From assembly GCA_030760725.1 (NCBI GenBank), contig JASWHV010000010.1, positions 31,811,760-31,875,759 on the forward strand: a DNA stretch of 64,000 nucleotides. The letters are read 5' to 3'. Shown piece by piece: positions 58,633-64,000 of the stretch. The translations under genes were made by a program, and so were the position numbers. The notes beneath the pieces were generated by a model. That model did not search any database. It was given only the letters and a program-made list of their open reading frames with translations, and was not told where the DNA came from. Source of the stretch: Neostapfia colusana. Its lineage: Eukaryota; Streptophyta; Magnoliopsida; Poales; Poaceae. The stretch's first letter is position 1. Each line of letters opens with the position of its first letter.

Positions 58633-58715
58633 TTCCTGCACCCTTAAAAATAATCTCGTCCCGAGATTCATGATTAAAGACAAGGTGGAGAGGACAATTA
58701 CTCAACATACGTCTC
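54507..58715 (-). mobile_element. Lng-1: minus-strand Tekay-like element, 3' LTR and last internal bases
   Basis: Read on the minus strand, 58715-58633 is the end of an internal region, with palindrome AATCTCG-CGAGATT (58652-58668) and a purine-rich AAGGGTGCAGGAA. An LTR opening TGTAAAAGTCCC follows. The rest of the element is beyond Tat-9 and Tek-2 to the right. The palindrome shared with Tek-1 suggests the same clade. No coding domain is visible, so clade placement is tentative. Confidence 0.7.
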
Positions 58716-58800
58716 TGTCGAAGTGTTCGGTCGACACTTCCCCCGGGCCTGCACTGGGAAGCCCGCGGAGGTTCTTTTTTCGGTGGGGCTAGTCTCTAGC
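58716..58800 (-). mobile_element. Tat-9: 3' LTR tip of a minus-strand Tat element
   Basis: 85 bp identical in order to the last 85 bp of Tat LTRs (ACTTCGACA end at 58716). It is interrupted by Tek-2 at 58801. Left flank GTCTC (58711-58715) is the probable target duplication. The rest is right of Tek-2. Confidence 0.88.
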
Positions 58801-61800
58801 TGTGACACCCTCATCCCGGGTGTCAGCATATGTTCATGTTTTATGAAGAAGAAAAACATTTTTAGAAAAGAGGGAACAGAAACAAGTATCAAAAGGATAG
58901 CCAGTAAAAGCTCTCTGAGAGCGCCGAAGGCAACTTCCACGACCAGCAGACCACGTGGCGTGTTCGGAACTCATTCCCGAGAGATAGGGAGAGGTCCGAC
59001 GATAAACAGGATACGTGGCAGGGTCGGGGGTCACCTCCGCAATTTGAAAGAGGTCCGACCCTGTGGGACGCGTGTTGCCCGTGGAGCTAGCCTCTGCGGA
59101 AGAAGCAAAGGCATTTTTCATGGGACACATGTCACCTTCGGAGCTAGTCCTCGCGGAAGTCAGGGGACCAGTCGCATGGGATACGTGTTAATCTCGGAAC
59201 CCATCTCCGAGAAGTCCGGATCTATTGAACACGTGTCGCCACCGGAGCTTATCTCCGGAGGTCCGTCGCTGCTGGACACGTGTCGACCTCGGGGCATGTC
59301 CCTGAGGGAAGGAAAGGCGGAAAGACCGGCACCCACACGTGGCGTGCGCGGAGCTCGTCTCCTAAGAAGAGGGAGGTCTCGATCGATTGACACGCAGCAC
59401 AACCGGAGCTCGTCTCTGCGGATGAGGAGATACCAGGCCCGGAGAACACGTGGAGCTTCCGGAGCTCATCATCACGGAGGTAGCGAGTTCTGGAGCGGTT
59501 TTTACGCGTAAAGATACTGGTACGCAACATAAACCGATCTAAATTCCACGATGTTACCAAAGATAAGACGTTAGGATCCAACAAAGATCTGAATAGGACT
59601 CTTATTCGGGATCCAATCAGATTAGGACTCTTCTCTTCCCGATTATAAATAGAACCCAAAACCTCTGGCCGAAACAACAAACTTCTCTTTCAAATCCTGA
59701 GCCGACTACTTAGAGCCTAGCCCTAACTCGCCGAGCAAACCATCGCTGAAGTGCAACAAGGGAGATCATCGGAGAAGAACCAAACGGTCTGAGGAGGACC
59801 TCGAAGTCAAGAAAAACGTGAGGTAGGACTTCAATACCACCTTACGACATCATGTTGTTCATCTCTTTGCATCTGTTCTTCGATTCCTTTCGAACAGAAG
59901 CCTTTTCGTGGACAGATCACTCGATGATCAGTTTGATCTAAAAACAAGATCATCGCCACGACCACCTTTGATCCGAACATCTCTGACCATGCAAGCCATG
60001 CAAAAACACGTACAGATCAATCTAATGAAACTAATCATAGGATAGCATGCATGTGCATCATCGCATCTAGTTTAGGGTTTTGTGCATGATATTGATTGCT
60101 GTGAATCTTGTATGCACGTGAATCCTACATAGCAGAACAAACTCGGGAAGCTGTCTACGACGAGCTGCAGCAACAAGGTTTTGAGAATCAAGAACAACCG
60201 GAACCACAAGAACAAGGCAAGTGCTCCTTGACCATGTTGATCCTATGTTTTGGGTAAAACTATTTTGTTTTGCGAAAAGGTGTGCGTGCTGAGTCAAACA
60301 TGATGGGAAACCCTTTTTATAGGAGTTTACTAGTTCTGATTAAACCACCCTTGTCGCCTGGGAAGTATATGAGTCGGGTATGGTTTTTGCTTTATGCTTC
60401 GCTGAGTCCATGGGGTTGGGAAGCGAGATAGATGTGTCTAGCTAACTGCACTCGTAATGATGATGAGGAACTGATAATGTTAATGAACATGGATCGGAGG
60501 GAGATCTAGGCAAGCCTGGGTTTGTGAATGAGGTAGCATGAGATGGTGGTTTTGCTTGCCGTAGATCTAAGGACCGGTTCATGCATGCACATGACAGGAT
60601 AACAGTGCCACCACAAGGCCAAGTATGGGTGCGGCTTAGCTGAGTAATTAGGTAAGTTGCTAGAGTGTTATGGACTGTGGAAGGCGCGGGGAATGGGAGT
60701 CGAGTGAGGACTGCCCTGGGAACTGCATGGCACAAGAGGGGGCCTGTGGGTGGGAGAATTGGAGATTCTAGCCTGCCGGTGAAACCTTAGTGAGTCCATA
60801 CATCTAGTAACCCCTTTGTAAAGGCTATTTTGTGATCTCTTGACCATACACCGACGGTTGTGTACTGGTATAATGGAGGTTCTGCAGTCGCCGACGGGTG
60901 ACGAAATCACAAACTTGTGGGTAAAGAGGTGCAAGCACTGCAGAGTTATTAAAACTATCATGATAGCTGAGCTTACGGTCATGAGCACCTGGCTAAACTG
61001 CCATGATTAGTTGGGATGATTATTGGGATGGTTATTGGAATGGTTATTGGGAAGGTTCTCGGTTATGCTTATTGGTTTGGAACTGTTAAGTCTGGATGAT
61101 GAGATGGTTGCATGACTGTTGGGTCATGACATGAGATTGGTCTCAGTGCGAGACAAGGTTGTTTTATGAGGTGAGATGGTAGCGAATACGAGGAGGTATT
61201 CGTGAGTATGAGTAAAGGATTGGTTATTGTTCGGATGGAACACGGGAAGTGATGGAGGTATGTTGGTAATTTAACACATGCTGAGACTACATTCATCTAA
61301 AGTTAAGTTGCTGTTTTATCGATGGTTTTATAAATTTGCTTTTCTGCAAATGAGCCTTTTATACCTACCTTGTTTATAAGCTGCATATCATGTGTTATTC
61401 CCGCACTTGCTGATTACATCATTGTGCTCAAACTTGCATTATTATTTCTCCATCAACAGCAAGAGAAGACTACTATGAAGACCGGGTAGAGCATTATGGC
61501 GTGTGATCTGTTCTCAACCTTGCCTGTGGAGGGAATAGAGTTGGAGCCACTTCTGCTTAGTTTTGCTTCCGCATTAGTTTTTGCTTCCGCATTTAAATAA
61601 GAATTCCGCTGCGTAGAAATAAGGACTTCCGCTGTGAGCATGAGTCCAAGACTCATGAGGTGATGTAATAAACTCTGTTATTCGTGGTAATATATAATCT
61701 GAATTCAGTTTGTGGAACGTATGTGTATGTGTGATAAACATCCTGGGCACACATATGCATTAGTTCTCGGTTCCGTGGTTTTCCACAGAATTGAGGGCGT

Positions 61801-61804
61801 CACA
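58801..61804 (+). repeat. Tek-2 5' LTR (3004 bp)
   Basis: TGTGACACCC to GGGCGTCACA. ACGTG-type boxes at 58952, 59012, 59068, 59126, 59182, 59230, 59277, 59336, 59391, 59447 and 59504. TATA box at 59644-59651. The GGTTA-rich minisatellite (about 61017-61080) has fewer and altered units than Tek-1. Confidence 0.94.
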
Positions 61805-61807
61805 GAT

Positions 61808-61820
61808 TGGTATCAGAGCC
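61808..61820 (+). other. Tek-2 primer binding site (initiator tRNA-Met)
   Basis: TGGTATCAGAGCC, three bases after the LTR, identical to Tek-1. Confidence 0.92.
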
Positions 61821-62237
61821 ACGGGTTGACAGTAGGTTACATGCCTAAGATAGAAGCCTTAGATTGATATTAGAGCCACGGGTGGACAGCAAGTTACGCC
61901 CCTGAATAGAAGTCATAGGTAGCTAAGCCACACTGACCAAGGGAATCATCCTAGGGTGAATAACTTAGATTGGCTTTGAAACCACCTTGGCATAGGGAAC
62001 CATCCTTGAATAGGAGTTGAGTGGGCCCTTGTGATGATTATTTGTGAATATGTGCTTAGTGTGAGTGGTGGGACGTCTCAAAAACGTTGTCCATATCCAC
62101 ACATAAGAAGAAGGAGATGTGAGATGTTTCGGCACTTGCTCACATCCTCATAAAGGGCTAATATATATACAGTCCAACTCACCTTGATGCATATAGTTGA
62201 AAGGACCTACCTAACCTTCTAACATTCTATCTGACAG

Positions 62238-64000
62238 ATGGTGAGAGGAAACGCCAGCCGAAGGAACGTCCAGGAAGATGACCACGAGGAAGCTCCTGCC
62301 AACCCCGGAGCTGGCGAAAACAACCTAGAAAGGTTGATGGCCATGCAAAACCAGCTTATGCAAACCATGATCCAAACTTTGGGTCAGTTGCAGGCCAACC
62401 AACACCCCGTTCCGGCACCACCGCCACCACCACCGCCGGCTCATAACAGGTTGGGAGAGTTCATGAGGACTCGACCACCCACCTTTGCTCAAGCAAGCGA
62501 TCCAATGGAGGCCGATGATTGGTTGAAATCCATGGAGAAGAAGCTTGCCATTGTTCAGTGCAACGACCGAGAGAAGGTTCTCTTTGCGTCGCACCAACTG
62601 ATGGGAGCAGCTGCTGACTGGTGGGATGCCTTGAGCAACGCCCATGCCAACCCGGAGACAATCACTTGGACTGAGTTCAAGGAAAATTTCCGCTCCCACT
62701 ACATCCCTGTTGACGTAATGATGCTCAATAGGCAGGAGTTTGAAGGTCTCCGCAAAGGGCAGAAAAGTGTGAACAAATACCTCAACAAGTTCATCCAACT
62801 GTCCCGGTATGCCCCCGAAGATGTCAACTCATATTAGAGGAAGCAGTACCTGTTCATGAGAGGGTTGAACAATGAGATCCAGGTTAAGCTCCTCAACAAT
62901 GACTACGTAAGCTTCCAGAAGCTGGTTGATAAGGCTATTGTGGTGGAAAACAAGATCCGAGAGATCGAGCGCGAGTGCAAAAGGAAGATCCCATACCAGC
63001 CCCAAGGGAGCAATGTACGACCTAGATACATGCCCCCTGCACCGCAGTATGGATCGACCACTCCTACGTACCGCCCTGGTCAGCCACCACAGCAACGGCT
63101 CGTTGCACCGGCACCTCGTGTGGCCATGCCTCCTGCGCCCCGGCCTAACAAGGGCGCTCCTGTTCAAAACCCCCGCCCCAACGTACCTGCTGCCGTAGGC
63201 AACAGGGCATGCTTTGCATGCGGGGAAGTAGGCCACTTCGCTAACCAGTGCCCGAAGAGAGGCCCTGAACACCAAGGTAACGTGCCCAAGCAGAATCAGC
63301 GACCAAACGGAGGGGACAACCAAGGGAACCGAGGACCGCAGAACTATGCTCGTGGCCACGTTAACCATGTCACTGCTTAGGAAGCACAACAGGCTGAGGA
63401 CGTCGCAATTGGTATGTTCCTTGCCAACTCCAACCCAGCCACCATTTTATTTGATTCCGGAGCATCGCATTCCTTCATATCATCCAAATATGTTGCCAAA
63501 CATCATCTACCCGTATCCCACCTAGAATGTGCTATGTTAGTTAATTCTCCCGGAGGAGAAATGAGGACTAGTATAGTATGTCCTAAGGTAAGCCTTAAAA
63601 TAAGGGGGGTAGACTTCCTTGCCAACCTTATTGTCTTGGACTCCCATGGAATTGACATCATACTCGGAATGGACTGGTTAAGCAAGCACAATGGAGTAAT
63701 CCAATGCGCTTAGAGAAGCGTGCAATTGACAAACGAACACGGTATCCATGTCGAGTTTGAGTCAGCCCCGCAAGCGACCGAACGGGCGGATCTGAACCAT
63801 GTTGAAGGAGTAGCATTGGACAACATTCCAGTGGTTCAGGAATTTTCGGATGTGTTCCCGGAAGAACTTCCAGGTATGCCACCTGACCGGGATATTGAGT
63901 TTGCCATAGATTTGGTACCTGGAACTGCACCCGTAGCTAAGAGACCATATAGGATGCCCGTCAACGAGTTTGTTGAACTAAAGAAGCAAATTCAAGAACA
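62238..64000 (+). pseudogene. gag-pol: Tek-2 gag-protease-RT start (three stops, cut by window end)
   Basis: Starts MVRGNASRRNVQEDD after a 417-bp leader. Gag with Pro run, intact CCHC knuckle (CFACGEVGHFANQC, near 63210-63251), protease DSGAS near 63453, and the RT start (PYRMPVNE) at the window end. Stops: TAG 62835-62837, TAG 63378-63380 and TAG 63711-63713. None of the three is shared with Tek-1, so each copy decayed on its own. Confidence 0.92.

Larger units (their letters stand above)
58801..64000 (+). mobile_element. Tek-2: Tekay-clade chromovirus, 5' half
   Basis: A second copy of the Tek family, inserted in the Tat-9 LTR; CTAGC (58796-58800) is the expected left duplication. The window ends in its RT. 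It differs from Tek-1 at many sites and carries different stops, so it is a separate insertion. Confidence 0.93.

Overview
The window is repeat-dense nuclear DNA of a grass (Poaceae). I base this on the two kinds of Ty3/Gypsy retrotransposon that fill it: a GC-rich Tat-clade family with an archaeal-type second RNase H and an antisense extra ORF, and Tekay-clade chromoviruses primed by initiator tRNA-Met. I cannot name the species. I found no host gene, RNA gene or bacterial sequence. Every base can be assigned to one of thirteen LTR retrotransposons or fragments, named here provisionally Tat-0 to Tat-9, Tek-1, Tek-2 and Lng-1.

Layout, left to right: Tat-0 (-) 1-1284; Tat-2 (+) 1285-2227 and 11494-13133, split by complete Tat-1 (+) 2228-11493; Tat-3 (+) 13134-14564; Tat-5 (-) 14565-16046 and 24103-30015, split by complete Tat-4 (+) 16047-24102; Tat-6 (-) 30016-36583; Tat-7 (+) 36584-42700 and 53554-53781, its 3' LTR split by complete Tek-1 (+) 42701-53553; Tat-8 (+) 53782-54506; Lng-1 (-) about 54507-58715; Tat-9 (-) 58716-58800; Tek-2 (+) 58801 to the window end. 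Matching 5-bp target duplications on both sides are visible for Tat-1 (AGCGC), Tat-4 (GCATC) and Tek-1 (CAGGA). The other elements show one end only.

Read as insertions, the left part is one Tat family nested in itself seven deep: Tat-8 holds Tat-7, which holds Tat-6, then Tat-5, Tat-3, Tat-2 and Tat-1. The left halves of the outer elements lie beyond base 1. On the right, Tat-8 also holds Lng-1, which holds Tat-9, which holds Tek-2.

A complete Tat copy would read: LTR of about 1.1 kb, PBS, gag-protease, an in-frame UAG, RT - degenerate RNase H - archaeal-type RNase H - integrase, a 3' region with an antisense ORF for a coiled-coil protein, LTR. No copy here has all of it intact. Tat-1 keeps pol but lost the antisense ORF. 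Tat-4 keeps gag and the antisense ORF but lost pol. Tek elements have LTRs of about 3 kb and a single gag-pol frame ending in a chromodomain, broken by a few stops. The least expected signal is a 55-bp-period array of ACGTG boxes alternating with GGAGCTC/GAGGTCC hairpin arms. It lies in the U3 of Tat LTRs, in the Tat 3' internal region, and in the U3 of the Tek LTRs, which belong to a different clade.
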